Source: Exiguobacterium sp. KRL4 (lineage in GTDB: Bacteria > Bacillota > Bacilli > Exiguobacteriales > Exiguobacteriaceae). Taken from it: a stretch of 64,000 nt of DNA. The DNA lies in the NCBI RefSeq assembly GCF_001870785.1, contig NZ_MOLV01000003.1, forward strand, positions 1 through 64,000, written 5' to 3'. The position numbers and the translations under genes were made by a program. The first letter of the stretch is position 1; each line of letters starts with the position of its first letter. Below the pieces are notes generated by a model. It was not told the DNA's origin and did not search any database. It worked only from the letters and a program-made list of their open reading frames with translations. Shown here one piece after another: positions 47,833 through 57,884 of the stretch.

Positions 47833-49017
47833 ATGAATAAGAAATCAATTCGCGATATCGATGTAAAAGGAAAACGCGTGTTTACACGTGTGGACTTCAA
47901 CGTACCGTTAGAAGACGGCAAGATCACAGATGACACACGGATCCGTGCTGCCCTTCCGACAATCAAACACTTGGTTGACGGTGGAGCGAAAGTCATCCTC
48001 GCAAGCCACATGGGACGTCCAAAAGGCGAGAAGAACCCTGAATTCTCACTTGCACCAGTCGTAGCACGCCTCAGCGAATTACTTGGTAAAGACATCAAGC
48101 TCGTTGAAGAAGCATACGGACCGGTCGCTGAAGAAGCGGTCAGCAAGCTTGAAGAAGGCGAAGTCATCGTTCTTGAAAATGTTCGTTTCTACCCAGGCGA
48201 AACGAAAAACGATCCTGAACTCGCAGAAGGTTTTGCGAAACTTGCAGATATTTTCGTCAACGACGCATTTGGTGCAGCGCACCGTGCGCATGCTTCTACA
48301 GAAGGAATCGCCCATCATGTCGAGACTGCTGTAGCTGGATTGTTGATCGAAAAAGAACTTCAAGTTCTCGGTAAAGCACTCTCGAATCCGGAACGTCCGT
48401 TTACAGCGATCATCGGTGGTTCGAAAGTCGCGGATAAAATCGGCGTCATCGATCACTTGCTTGATATCGTCGACACGTTGATCATCGGTGGAGGATTATC
48501 TTATACATTCCTCAAAGCTCAAGGTTATGAAGTCGGTACGTCACTTCTTGAAGTTGACAAAATCGAACAGGCGAAGGAATTCATGAAGAAAGCAGAAGAT
48601 AAAGGCGTGAAGTTCTTAATGCCTGTCGACTGCATCATCACGAAGGAATTCGGCGAAGAAACATACGTCGGACCATGCGATATCGACAGTATCCCAGCGG
48701 ATCACATGTCACTGGATATCGGTCCGAAAACCGTTGAAATTTATGCAGAAGCAATCAAGAACTCGAAACTCGTCGTCTGGAACGGACCGATGGGCGTCTT
48801 CGAACTTGATAAATATGCAAACGGAACAAAAGGTGTCGCTCAAGCGTTAGCAGACAGCGATGCATACTCGATCATCGGTGGGGGAGACTCTGCAGCAGCA
48901 GCTGAGAAGTTTGGCCTTGCTGAAAAAATGAGCCATATTTCAACAGGTGGTGGCGCAAGCCTCGAGTTCATGGAAGGAAAAGCTCTTCCAGGTGTCGAAG
49001 CGCTTAACGACAAGTAA
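47833..49017 (+). CDS. pgk: Phosphoglycerate kinase
   Basis: A 394-residue enzyme with the signature [15 protein letters not shown] at the N terminus, the basic substrate patch SHMGRPKG, and C-terminal ATP site [13 protein letters not shown]. The ATG at 47833 ([10 protein letters not shown]) follows ACGGAGGACG. Makes ATP and 3-phosphoglycerate in glycolysis. Confidence 0.98.
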   Translation: MNKKSIRDIDVKGKRVFTRVDFNVPLEDGKITDDTRIRAALPTIKHLVDGGAKVILASHMGRPKGEKNPEFSLAPVVARLSELLGKDIKLVEEAYGPVAEEAVSKLEEGEVIVLENVRFYPGETKNDPELAEGFAKLADIFVNDAFGAAHRAHASTEGIAHHVETAVAGLLIEKELQVLGKALSNPERPFTAIIGGSKVADKIGVIDHLLDIVDTLIIGGGLSYTFLKAQGYEVGTSLLEVDKIEQAKEFMKKAEDKGVKFLMPVDCIITKEFGEETYVGPCDIDSIPADHMSLDIGPKTVEIYAEAIKNSKLVVWNGPMGVFELDKYANGTKGVAQALADSDAYSIIGGGDSAAAAEKFGLAEKMSHISTGGGASLEFMEGKALPGVEALNDK

Positions 49018-49044
49018 TCTAAAGTTCACAAGGGAGTGTTTTTA

Positions 49045-49797
49045 ATGCGTAAACCAATTATCGCAGGTAACTGGAAGATGAATCTTAGCCTCAAGGATGC
49101 TGTCGCATTCGCTGAGGAAGTCAAAGGAACTGTACCCGCTTCTTCGAAAGTCGACGCGGCTGTCTGTGCACCGTCTGTATTCCTTGCACATTTGACAGAA
49201 GCAGCAGCTGGAACAGACTTGAAAATCGGCGCTCAAAACATGTATGACCAAGAAAGCGGCGCATACACAGGCGAAATCAGCCCGGTCATGCTGAAAGATC
49301 TTGGCGTGACATACGTCATCCTCGGTCACTCAGAACGCCGTGAATACTTTGGTGAAATAGATGCGTTCATCAACAGCAAAGCGAAAAAAGCATTCGAACA
49401 CGGTCTCGTGCCAATCGTTTGTGTCGGTGAAACACTCGAACAACGCGAAGGCGGTCAATTCGAGTCAGTTATCCGTGAACAAACGGCAAACAGCCTTAAA
49501 GGATTAACAGTCGATCAAGTGAAAAATCTTGTTGTCGCATACGAACCTGTCTGGGCAATCGGAACAGGCAAATCAGCGACAGAACAAGATGCACAAGATT
49601 CTTGTAAATTCGTTCGTGACGTCGTCGCAGCTGAATTCGGTACAGAAGCAGCTGAAGCGGTCCGTATCCAGTACGGTGGTAGCGTCAAACCGGAAAACAT
49701 CAAAGAATATATGGCTCAACCTGACATCGACGGGGCTCTAGTTGGTGGCGCAAGTCTTGAGACAGGATCGTTCCTCAAACTGTTGGAGGCGATTTAA
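49045..49797 (+). CDS. tpiA: Triosephosphate isomerase
   Basis: A 250-residue TIM barrel. Catalytic Lys in AGNWKMN, His in ILGHSERR, Glu in [13 protein letters not shown]. The ATG at 49045 follows AGGGAGTG. Its stop codon directly abuts gpmI. Confidence 0.98.
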   Translation: MRKPIIAGNWKMNLSLKDAVAFAEEVKGTVPASSKVDAAVCAPSVFLAHLTEAAAGTDLKIGAQNMYDQESGAYTGEISPVMLKDLGVTYVILGHSERREYFGEIDAFINSKAKKAFEHGLVPIVCVGETLEQREGGQFESVIREQTANSLKGLTVDQVKNLVVAYEPVWAIGTGKSATEQDAQDSCKFVRDVVAAEFGTEAAEAVRIQYGGSVKPENIKEYMAQPDIDGALVGGASLETGSFLKLLEAI

Positions 49798-51345
49798 ATG
49801 AAAAAACGTCCAGTCGCACTAATCATCCTTGATGGTTTCGGTATGCGTGACGAGGAGTTCGGAAACGCCGTTACGGCGGCAAACAAACCAAACTTCGATC
49901 GTTTCTGGAATCAATACCCGCATACGTTGTTGAATGCGCAAGGTGCATACGTTGGTTTGCCAGATGGTCAGATGGGTAACTCAGAAGTGGGTCACCTGAA
50001 CATCGGGGCAGGTCGCGTCGTCTATCAATCGCTATCCCGAATCAACAATGCCATTAAGGATCGCTCGTTCTTCTCGCGTCAAGCAATGAACGATGCGGCA
50101 GGTCACGTGAAGAAATACGGTTCAGCTTTGCATATCTTCGGTTTGGTCTCTGACGGTGGAATCCACAGTCATATCAATCACTTGTATGCAGTGCTTGAGT
50201 TCGCGAAACTTCACGAAATCAAAAAAGTCTACTTGCATGCGTTCACGGACGGCCGTGACTGTGATCCACAGTCGGGTGCTGGTTTCCTCCGTGACGTACA
50301 AGCGAAGATGGACGAATTGAACGTTGGACAATTCGCGAGTATCTCCGGTCGTTATTATGCGATGGACCGTGATAACCGTTGGGAACGCGTCAAGAAAGTC
50401 TATGACGTCATTACGTTCGCAGAGGGTCCAACAACAACCGATCCAATCGGAATGGTCGAAGCTTCGTACAAAACAGACGTAACAGATGAGTTCATTGAAC
50501 CAACGGTAGTCGTGCAGGAAGACGGTACTCCAGTAGCACCGATCCACGACAATGATGCGATCATGTTCTTCAACTATCGTCCGGACCGTGCGATTCAGCT
50601 CGCCAAGGCGTACAAAGAAAAAACAGGTTTCACTGGTTTTGCATTACCGGACAACGCACCGAAGAACCTGCTGCTCGTCTCGATGACGAAATATTCGGAT
50701 GCGATTGATACGGATATCGTCTTCCCACCGGAAGACATCAAAAACACGCTTGGTGAAACATTGTCGAAACAAGGGTTACACCAGTTACGGATTGCGGAAA
50801 CCGAAAAGTATCCGCACGTCACGTTCTTCTTTAACGGACAACGTGAAGAGCCGTACGAAGGGGAGGATCGCATCTTGATCCCATCTCCAAAGGTCGCGAC
50901 GTACGATTTGAAACCAGAAATGAGTGTCTACGAAGTAACGGACGCACTGATTGATGCGATCAACTCGGACAAACACGATGCCATCATGCTGAACTTTGCG
51001 AACCCTGATATGGTCGGTCACTCGGGTATGCTCGAGCCGACAATCAAGGCAATCGAAGCCGTCGATGAGTGTCTTGGTAAAGTCGTTGACTTGATCATCA
51101 GTAAAGGTGGCGCAGCCATCATCACAGCGGACCATGGGAATGCAGACAAAGTGCTGAATGCCGATGGTAGTAAGATGACGGCGCACACGACAGAACCTGT
51201 TCCATGTATCGTCACAGTCGAGGACGTCGAACTCCTTGAGCCATTGACCGGTGCATTGGCGGATCTGGCACCAACGATGCTTTATCTGTTGGATGCGGAC
51301 CAACCGGCAGAAATGACAGGTCAATCCATCGTATTAAAGAAATAA
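49798..51345 (+). CDS. gpmI: Phosphoglycerate mutase, cofactor-independent
   Basis: A 515-residue manganese-dependent mutase. N-terminal metal site LIILDGFGMRDE, phosphoserine region GQMGNSEVGHLNIGAGRVVY, second metal cluster NFANPDMVGHSG and ITADHGNADK. It interconverts 3- and 2-phosphoglycerate. It starts at the base after the tpiA stop; the ribosome site TTGGAGG lies in tpiA. Confidence 0.98.
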   Translation: MKKRPVALIILDGFGMRDEEFGNAVTAANKPNFDRFWNQYPHTLLNAQGAYVGLPDGQMGNSEVGHLNIGAGRVVYQSLSRINNAIKDRSFFSRQAMNDAAGHVKKYGSALHIFGLVSDGGIHSHINHLYAVLEFAKLHEIKKVYLHAFTDGRDCDPQSGAGFLRDVQAKMDELNVGQFASISGRYYAMDRDNRWERVKKVYDVITFAEGPTTTDPIGMVEASYKTDVTDEFIEPTVVVQEDGTPVAPIHDNDAIMFFNYRPDRAIQLAKAYKEKTGFTGFALPDNAPKNLLLVSMTKYSDAIDTDIVFPPEDIKNTLGETLSKQGLHQLRIAETEKYPHVTFFFNGQREEPYEGEDRILIPSPKVATYDLKPEMSVYEVTDALIDAINSDKHDAIMLNFANPDMVGHSGMLEPTIKAIEAVDECLGKVVDLIISKGGAAIITADHGNADKVLNADGSKMTAHTTEPVPCIVTVEDVELLEPLTGALADLAPTMLYLLDADQPAEMTGQSIVLKK

Positions 51346-51421
51346 TCCCGTCGATGGAACGTCCTGTTCTCTGCCTCACACGTAAAAACTAATTTTTCCA
51401 CACACAAAGGAGCGAATTTAA

Positions 51422-52714
<1,293 letters not shown>

Positions 52715-52745
52715 TTTTGAGTTGATTGTTTAAACAATGTACAGT

Positions 52746-52792
52746 GAAAACCTCCTACTCGTGTGTACTTATCACACGAGTAGGAGGTTTTC
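52746..52792 (+). terminator. Terminator of the glycolytic operon
   Basis: A perfect 20-bp stem (52746-52765 and 52773-52792), one of the strongest in the window. A near-copy lies at 55961-56007. Confidence 0.92.
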
Positions 52793-52850
52793 TGTGTTTT
52801 CTATTAGATGTTAAGATTAATTATAATTCGTATGTTAAAAAAGATGAAAT

Positions 52851-52885
52851 ATTTGGCTATTATTTTTTTAAAATAATAGCCAAAT
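52851..52885. repeat. Perfect 16-bp inverted repeat before the AIPR gene
   Basis: ATTTGGCTATTATTTT (52851-52866) and its exact complement (52870-52885) are separated by three T residues. It lies 55 bp upstream of the AIPR start, downstream of a TATAAT at 52822-52827. It could be an operator, a transcript-end hairpin or a remnant of an insertion. Confidence 0.7.
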
Positions 52886-52940
52886 AAATTCTTTTAAAGT
52901 AAGATTATATTTGTATTTACTAAATATAGGGGGGATTTAA

Positions 52941-54719
52941 TTGAACGATTTAACAGATGTAAAGTTTTCAAGTATAGAAAACTTTAAAAAAAGAAATGAT
53001 TTGAAAGTTTACAAATCAGAAGCTTGGCCATTATTTGCTTTAGAATTGTACTTTAGAATAGAGAACATTCAGTATATCGCAAGCACATCGATTACAGATG
53101 GAAAAAATGACCGCAAATGTGACTTAATATATATTGATAAAGAAAACAAAAGAGGAGTTATAATTCAAAGTTATTTCGCAGAAAAAATTTCGAAAATTGC
53201 AAAAACAAATAAAGCATCTGATTTGAATACAGCAGTAGGTTGGGTATTATCTTCGCATGAAGAGCAAATACCCAAATTGTTATTACCAAGAATCTTAGAG
53301 TTACGTAATGCAATTTTAGATGATGAGATTGAACAGTTAGACGTTTGGTATATTCATAATTGTCACGAACATAGTAGAGTCCAAAGTGAAATGGAGATTG
53401 TAGGGGAATCTGCAAAGGCATTACTCGAAAGACACTTTAGCGGAAGTACAATAAAAGTTTCTAGTAAAGAAATAGGCATTGAGACCATTGAAGAATGGTA
53501 CGACTCTTCAAGTGCAAAAATTTTAGTAACTGATGAATTTGAGATTGAGACTGCTGGTGGATATTTTACTCAAAAAGATACTTGGGAAGTATTTAGTACT
53601 GCTATTAGTGGAAAATGGATCCATAAAATGTTTAAACAGTATGACGAAAAACTTTTTTCTGCAAATATTAGAAATTATTTAGGTAGCATAAATACTAAAT
53701 ATAATATTAATAATGGTATAAAAACTACGTTGTTAACAGAACCTAGTAATTTTTTAGTATTTAATAATGGAATTACAGCTTTAGTTAACGACATAGAGAT
53801 TTCAAAAAAGACTAGATCACAAAGTCCATTAAATCAGAAAATTATTATTAGTGGTATTTCCATAGTTAATGGCGCGCAGACTACTGGTGCAATTGGAGCA
53901 TTAGAAGAAGTAGATGAAACTACTCTTATTCCCGTACGCTTTATTAAATCAAAAGATGGAGAGGTTATTGATAGTATAATTAGATTTAATAATAGCCAAA
54001 ATGCTGTCACTGTATCCGATTTTAGAAGTACAGATTTCATACAAGATAGAGTTAAGAAAGAATTTAAAGCTGAATTTCCAACAATGAATTACCTTGGTGG
54101 AAGAAGAGGTGGAACTGACGATGTAATAAAAAGAATAAAGAATCTTGTTGTTTCGGATCAAGTAGCGCAGTCTCTGACAGCTTTTCATGGAAATCCAACA
54201 GATGCAACACACTCAAAATCAAAAATTTGGGCAAATGATGATTTATATTCAAATGTATTTAATGAGAATACAAAAGCTAGCCATATTGTATTTGTTTATT
54301 CTTTGTTTAAATCGTTAGTTGAATATAAACAAGTTTTAAAAGATAAGTCTAAAGAAAATGGTCTGACTTCAAGCGAAGAAGATATTTTAAATTTTTTCAG
54401 CTATGCTGGATCAATATATTTGATTATTAATGCAGTATCTGAAACTTTAGAAGAAATAATCGAAAGAAAAGTTAGTTCTAAATTTTCTATATCATTCAAA
54501 GAATCTTTAACGCTAGAAGAATATGTAGAGAATTGGAAAGAAATAATACCTTTATTCATTTCATTTTCTGCACATATGAAAGAAGCTTTAGATTCTAAAG
54601 TAAAAGTTCATGAAGATATAAAAAAATCAATTGAACAATTTAGAAGTTTAGTTGTAGCTACAAGAGGGTCAAATAAAGAGAAGTATGATAACTTCAAAAA
54701 ATTAGTTAAATATAATTAA
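52941..54719 (+). CDS. AIPR-family abortive-infection phage-resistance protein
   Basis: A 592-residue protein. The central part contains the AIPR signature: FLVFNNGITALVNDIEI, then IIISGISIVNGAQTTGAIG, then RFNNSQNAVTVSDFRS (about residues 270-365). AIPR proteins are associated with abortive infection and often lie near restriction-modification or other defence genes. The N-terminal region (about 20-130) may be a nuclease-like fold (SITDGKNDRKCDLIYID resembles a D-x-K-type core), which is speculative. It starts at TTG 52941 after AGGGGGGA. GC content is far below its surroundings. Confidence 0.85.
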   Translation: MNDLTDVKFSSIENFKKRNDLKVYKSEAWPLFALELYFRIENIQYIASTSITDGKNDRKCDLIYIDKENKRGVIIQSYFAEKISKIAKTNKASDLNTAVGWVLSSHEEQIPKLLLPRILELRNAILDDEIEQLDVWYIHNCHEHSRVQSEMEIVGESAKALLERHFSGSTIKVSSKEIGIETIEEWYDSSSAKILVTDEFEIETAGGYFTQKDTWEVFSTAISGKWIHKMFKQYDEKLFSANIRNYLGSINTKYNINNGIKTTLLTEPSNFLVFNNGITALVNDIEISKKTRSQSPLNQKIIISGISIVNGAQTTGAIGALEEVDETTLIPVRFIKSKDGEVIDSIIRFNNSQNAVTVSDFRSTDFIQDRVKKEFKAEFPTMNYLGGRRGGTDDVIKRIKNLVVSDQVAQSLTAFHGNPTDATHSKSKIWANDDLYSNVFNENTKASHIVFVYSLFKSLVEYKQVLKDKSKENGLTSSEEDILNFFSYAGSIYLIINAVSETLEEIIERKVSSKFSISFKESLTLEEYVENWKEIIPLFISFSAHMKEALDSKVKVHEDIKKSIEQFRSLVVATRGSNKEKYDNFKKLVKYN

Positions 54720-54771
54720 CTCTACCCATCTATTCAAGTCGAGAATTAATATTTAAGAATTTTTGTGAGTA

Positions 54772-54802
54772 TAAGCCGTCTATATAACATATAGACGGCT
54801 TA
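54772..54802. repeat. 14-bp perfect inverted repeat between the AIPR gene and the next gene
   Basis: TAAGCCGTCTATAT (54772-54785) and its exact complement (54789-54802) are separated by AAC. No T-run follows on either strand, so termination is possible but weak. Of the 203-bp gap (54720-54922) this is the only clear feature. Confidence 0.7.
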
Positions 54803-54922
54803 CTCTAAACAAAAAGAGTACAACTATAATATTTTTCTAATATTTTATTTTCATGTATAAATACAAAAATGATTGCATTGGACATTTAATTATATCAACT
54901 ATTTGAATGGGAGTTAGATGAT

Positions 54923-55201
54923 ATGTATACTTTTAAGGAACTAGGAGAAAAATACGCTAACAATTTAAAAAGCAATCCTAGTATAAACAACGCAAACAAT
55001 ATTGCTAATAAAATTAATAATCTTGTTTATGAAAATACAGATAGAAAACTAGTTCTTAATGATAAAATGAAAATTGTTAAAGAAATTGAACTTGCAATAA
55101 ACTATTCTGCTGTAAACGATCGATTGTTAAAAGAAGCAGATAATAAAGAGCATTTATCTCTCATAAATTATGTCAATGAGATTATAAGACAGGGGAACTA
55201 A
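54923..55201 (+). CDS. Small helical protein of the AIPR island, unknown function
   Basis: A 92-residue, Asn- and Lys-rich, predicted all-helical soluble protein (MYTFKELGEKYANNLKSNPS...). It has no recognised motif. A GGGAG site lies upstream. Its stop is 3 nt before the start of the membrane-protein gene, so the two form a unit. It could be a regulator or antidote for the downstream protein, but nothing in the sequence shows that. Confidence 0.65.
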   Translation: MYTFKELGEKYANNLKSNPSINNANNIANKINNLVYENTDRKLVLNDKMKIVKEIELAINYSAVNDRLLKEADNKEHLSLINYVNEIIRQGN

Positions 55202-55204
55202 GTA

Positions 55205-55708
55205 ATGAATTACGAGCTAATTACTTTAGGAACTTCAATTTTTGCTGTATTACTGTCAATCTATACATTTTATAAAACAAGTAGTACAGCGAATCAAGCA
55301 AATGAAACTGCTAATAATGCAAATATAATTTCAAGCGGTGCACTTGAAACTGCGATAAATGAACGAATTAGCAATGCTAAAAAAAATACACGTGAAAGTT
55401 CATATAATTTAATAAATTATATTCAAGAGCTCAAAGAAAGAAATATAAATTCTGAACCAAATGAAAAATTGGAATATCTAAAAAGATTTTATAATGCTTG
55501 TATAGAAGAAGAGTTAAATGCATACGAAGATGCGTGTGGAAAATATATTGATAAAAAGGTTGACGTACATAGGTTTAAAAAAACATTTCATGTAGAAATC
55601 AGACAATTAGTAGAAAATGATCAATATAAAGAAAAGTTTGATTCTACTACCTCTAGATACAAAGCAATTTTAAAAGTTTATAGCGAGTGGGAAAATTTGG
55701 AGAGGTAA
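55205..55708 (+). CDS. Membrane-anchored coiled-coil protein of the AIPR island, unknown function
   Basis: A 167-residue protein with one N-terminal hydrophobic helix (about 6-24, ITLGTSIFAVLLSIYTFYKT) and a helical, charged remainder (Thr/Asn/Ala-rich 25-55, then probable coiled coil 60-160). This is the shape of many membrane-tethered effector or sensor proteins of defence loci, but the family is not recognised. It overlaps nothing and is coupled (3-nt gap) to the 92-residue protein. Confidence 0.65.
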   Translation: MNYELITLGTSIFAVLLSIYTFYKTSSTANQANETANNANIISSGALETAINERISNAKKNTRESSYNLINYIQELKERNINSEPNEKLEYLKRFYNACIEEELNAYEDACGKYIDKKVDVHRFKKTFHVEIRQLVENDQYKEKFDSTTSRYKAILKVYSEWENLER

Positions 55709-55777
55709 TTTTTTCATTGTTGAATAACTTTTGTATCCTTTTATATTTTTAGTTAGTTATATGATTTTTTGAATTAG

Positions 55778-55866
55778 AATACAACCAACTTCTCCGCATC
55801 GAAGACGTGCTTTCAGACGTTGCTGTCTACGACGGAATCAAATCATTCTACAACCTCAAGAAGTAA
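55778..55866 (+). repeat. Direct repeat, right copy: orphan 3' end of eno
   Basis: 89 nt matching codons 402-430 and the stop of eno with two substitutions. The reading frame is intact but cut off from any start. This is the expected footprint of an insertion into the end of eno; this copy is probably the ancestral chromosomal end. Confidence 0.95.
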
Positions 55867-55896
55867 TTACAGGTTGATGATGATCTGAAGTGTGTT

Positions 55897-55959
55897 GTAC
55901 AGCACAGGTTCAGTGATTCTGAGTCATGCAAGACAGAAACCTGAACTTCGTTGTACAGC
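55897..55959. repeat. Short repeated and foldable segment after the orphan eno end
   Basis: GTTGTACAGC occurs twice (about 55898 and 55950), and GGTTCAG/CTGAACC-like arms allow a hairpin between them. Function unknown. The rest of the gap to the desaturase gene (56011-56265) holds a TATAGT/TATAAA-rich promoter region near 56173-56185 and no credible gene. Confidence 0.35.
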
Positions 55960-55960
55960 C

Positions 55961-56010
55961 AAAACCTCCTATTTGTGTGTGAAATCCACACACGAATAGG
56001 AGGTTTTTTT
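55961..56010 (+). terminator. Second copy of the eno-type terminator
   Basis: A 21-bp stem with one G-U (55961-55981 and 55987-56007) is followed by seven T residues. It resembles the terminator at 52746-52792 in stem sequence but not in loop, consistent with two diverged alleles of the same site. Confidence 0.92.
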
Positions 56011-56265
56011 ATGTTCATGATTGATTTGTTAAAGGAATTTGAGTTCGATCAAAAAATGAGAAATGACTCGAAACAGGCGGTCTCAATCAATCATACTAGG
56101 GTCATTCAATTCTAACCGTTAAAAAAACGAATTTACGAGAATTTGTTTTTTACTACCTGGTCATTAAAATGTTATAGTTATAAATAAGTTGAAGTACAAT
56201 CATTATAAGGCTTAAATACATTTGAATGGGTTAAGGTTCAAAAAACATCTAAAGGAGAAATGATC

Positions 56266-57168
56266 ATGTTAAATTCAGATTTAGATATACGCTTAGAACC
56301 ACGCATTAAAGAACTGTATCGATTACATAAGGAGCGCTCTGCCAATATTGACTGGAGCTATCACGAATTCATTCCCTGGGACAAGGCGATGTCGTTTAAA
56401 CGGGTTCCTTGGGAGGAGAGTCAAGTCACGCTTCCGGAAGGTGTCATCGTTGCAGTAGAAACCGCATTACTGACAGAAGTGAATTTACCTTGGTATACGT
56501 CACATTTGGATTACACATTTAAAAATTCGATGGAAGTCATCAATGATTTCGTCCGCACGTGGACGGCGGAAGAAGACCAGCACTCGAGCTTACTGGAAAC
56601 GTATTTACTCGTGACACGAAACGTCAATCCGACACGATTGCATCAATTAAGAAGACGCGTCGTTGAAAGTGGTTGGTTCCCGGACTTCACGAATCCTTTA
56701 GCGACCATGGCCTATACGTCGTTGCAAGAACTGGCGACACTCGTTTTCTATAATAACGTAGCGAAGGTAGCAGGGGCTCACGATAAAGATTTAGCGACAC
56801 TGCTTCGCCGTTTAGCGAAAGACGAAGCCCTTCATTATGCGTTCTACCGCGATACAGTGAAAGCGCACCTTGAACTCGATCCGAACTTCATCGTGTTCTT
56901 TGAAGATGTCATCATCAATTTCTCGATGCCGGGTGCGATCATGCCGGACTTTACCGAGCGCATGAAAACCATTGCGATCGATACGAATTACGGACCACTC
57001 CAATACTTTGACCAAGTATTAGATGTCGTCGTGAAATACTGGGACATTGCCAACTTGCAACCTACGGGCGAAGAGGCCAAACAATCACAAGCGAACATCA
57101 TGAAATATCACGGGCGTTTGAAACGCATCAAGGATCGCCAATTAGCAAAAACTAAGATCGATGCATGA
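56266..57168 (+). CDS. Soluble acyl-ACP desaturase (ferritin-like di-iron)
   Basis: A 300-residue protein of the plant/mycobacterial stearoyl-ACP desaturase family. Iron-binding motifs are visible as EEDQHSSLLETYLL (about 105-118) and DEALHYAFYRDT (about 186-197), with a further Glu at VAVETALLTE. It would introduce a double bond into acyl-ACP chains, raising membrane fluidity in the cold. This soluble class is less usual in Firmicutes than membrane desaturases. The ATG at 56266 is 8 nt after AAAGGAG; the ATG at 56260 is too close. It ends a few bases before a small zinc-ribbon gene. Confidence 0.88.
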   Translation: MLNSDLDIRLEPRIKELYRLHKERSANIDWSYHEFIPWDKAMSFKRVPWEESQVTLPEGVIVAVETALLTEVNLPWYTSHLDYTFKNSMEVINDFVRTWTAEEDQHSSLLETYLLVTRNVNPTRLHQLRRRVVESGWFPDFTNPLATMAYTSLQELATLVFYNNVAKVAGAHDKDLATLLRRLAKDEALHYAFYRDTVKAHLELDPNFIVFFEDVIINFSMPGAIMPDFTERMKTIAIDTNYGPLQYFDQVLDVVVKYWDIANLQPTGEEAKQSQANIMKYHGRLKRIKDRQLAKTKIDA

Positions 57169-57182
57169 CGAAGGGGAGAATA

Positions 57183-57437
57183 ATGAAAATGACGTGCGAA
57201 ATATGCGGAAAAGAAACGAATAACCAAGTCAGTTATTTGGAACTGAATACGTGGGAATTTAATTCTTTGAAGACAGAGGAAAAAGACTTTTATTCGATTT
57301 GTTACAGTTGTTTTGACAACCATACGAACAATTTCATTGATCAAGAAATGGATCTTGAATTGAGAAAAAAACGTTCGCAGATGGTGAATAAAGAAGTCGA
57401 AGCAGAAATCGAGGCTATTCTTGAGGTTGAAAATTAA
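57183..57437 (+). CDS. Small zinc-ribbon protein downstream of the desaturase
   Basis: An 84-residue protein with two CxxC pairs (MTCEICGK near residues 5-8 and CYSCF near 40-43), most likely one structural zinc ribbon, followed by a charged helix. AAGGGGAG precedes the ATG at 57183. It lies 14 bp behind the desaturase gene and shares its terminator, so the two are an operon. Function unknown. Confidence 0.7.
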   Translation: MKMTCEICGKETNNQVSYLELNTWEFNSLKTEEKDFYSICYSCFDNHTNNFIDQEMDLELRKKRSQMVNKEVEAEIEAILEVEN

Positions 57438-57462
57438 TTACCCGATCTATGGATTGAGTCGA

Positions 57463-57495
57463 CAGTCTTCCGCTTGGCGGAGGGCTGTTTTTTTG
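57463..57495 (+). terminator. Terminator of the desaturase operon
   Basis: An 11-bp stem with two G-U pairs (57463-57473 and 57477-57487) runs into seven T residues. Confidence 0.85.
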
Positions 57496-57589
57496 CGTTG
57501 CGTGTTGATTGACAAAACTAGCCGTTCGCCCGCTTTTCTGAGGCGGCATAGTAAATCGTATAGGTTTTTTAGAAATCACGCTTTTTTTC

Positions 57590-57692
57590 ACGCGCTTTCC
57601 TCAGGCGAGACACAAGCCAGTTTCCCTACCTCAGTGAGGCAGGGAATCGGGTCTTGTTTGTCTCTGACAGCGCAAGCAGGCTTGCGCTTTTT
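57590..57692 (+). ncRNA. Candidate structured small RNA with its own terminator
   Basis: In a gene-free stretch of over 500 bp, a long nested hairpin forms: GAGAC/GTCTC (57607-57611 and 57660-57664), ACAAG/CTTGT (57612-57616 and 57653-57657) and an inner TTCCCTACC/GGCAGGGAA arm (57622-57630 and 57638-57646). It is followed at once by a typical intrinsic terminator, AGCGCAAG-CAGG-CTTGCGCT and a T-run (57669-57692). No coding frame here is credible. The 5' end and promoter are unclear; a TTGACA stands at 57510-57515 without a good -10. It matches no RNA family I can name. Confidence 0.35.
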
Positions 57693-57741
57693 CCTGTAGG
57701 AGTCGCGTGAAACGCGTGATAACAGTTGTATAGAAAAGCAA

Positions 57742-57875
57742 AAAAATCATTCGTAGCTCGACTTCTAAGGGAGAAGGAAGCAACGCTTCCGTTAGGGACA
57801 GGCGAGATCCGGAGATCTGAAAAAAATCCGTGGCTCGCGTTCCGCCCTAGAAAAGCGAGCGAATGAATGATTTTT
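57742..57875. repeat. Element bounded by inverted ends, possibly a MITE or structured RNA
   Basis: AAAAATCATTC (57742-57752) is exactly inverted at 57865-57875, and the pairing continues imperfectly inward (GTAGCTCG against CGAGCGAAT). Inside are further hairpins, such as GGAAGC/GCTTCC (about 57775-57790) and AGATC/GATCT around CGGA (57805-57818). Whether it acts as DNA or RNA is unknown. Confidence 0.35.
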
Positions 57876-57884
57876 GACAAACGT

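Larger units (their letters stand above)
52715..55866. mobile_element. AT-rich AIPR island inserted at the 3' end of eno
   Basis: Between the two eno-end copies lies about 3.06 kb with much lower GC than its flanks and AT-biased codon use (AAA, AAT, TTA), carrying an AIPR gene and two unknown genes. Both copies of the eno end are followed by a similar strong terminator (52746-52792 and 55961-56007), so the insertion brought or duplicated gene end and terminator together. No integrase, transposase or recombinase is visible inside. The mechanism could be recombination at the shared eno end, or integration by an enzyme encoded elsewhere. Confidence 0.8.

Noticed and set aside
52715-55777. Integrase, transposase or recombinase within the eno island
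   Set aside because: All frames above about 60 codons were considered; only the AIPR gene and two small unknown genes are credible.
56010-56114. 34-codon frame after the second eno-type terminator
   Set aside because: It starts in the terminator T-run, has no ribosome site and shows no protein features.
57421-57699. 92-codon frame over the structured region, and an 84-codon frame on the other strand (57626-57880)
   Set aside because: No ribosome site, passage through terminators and hairpins, and random-looking composition.
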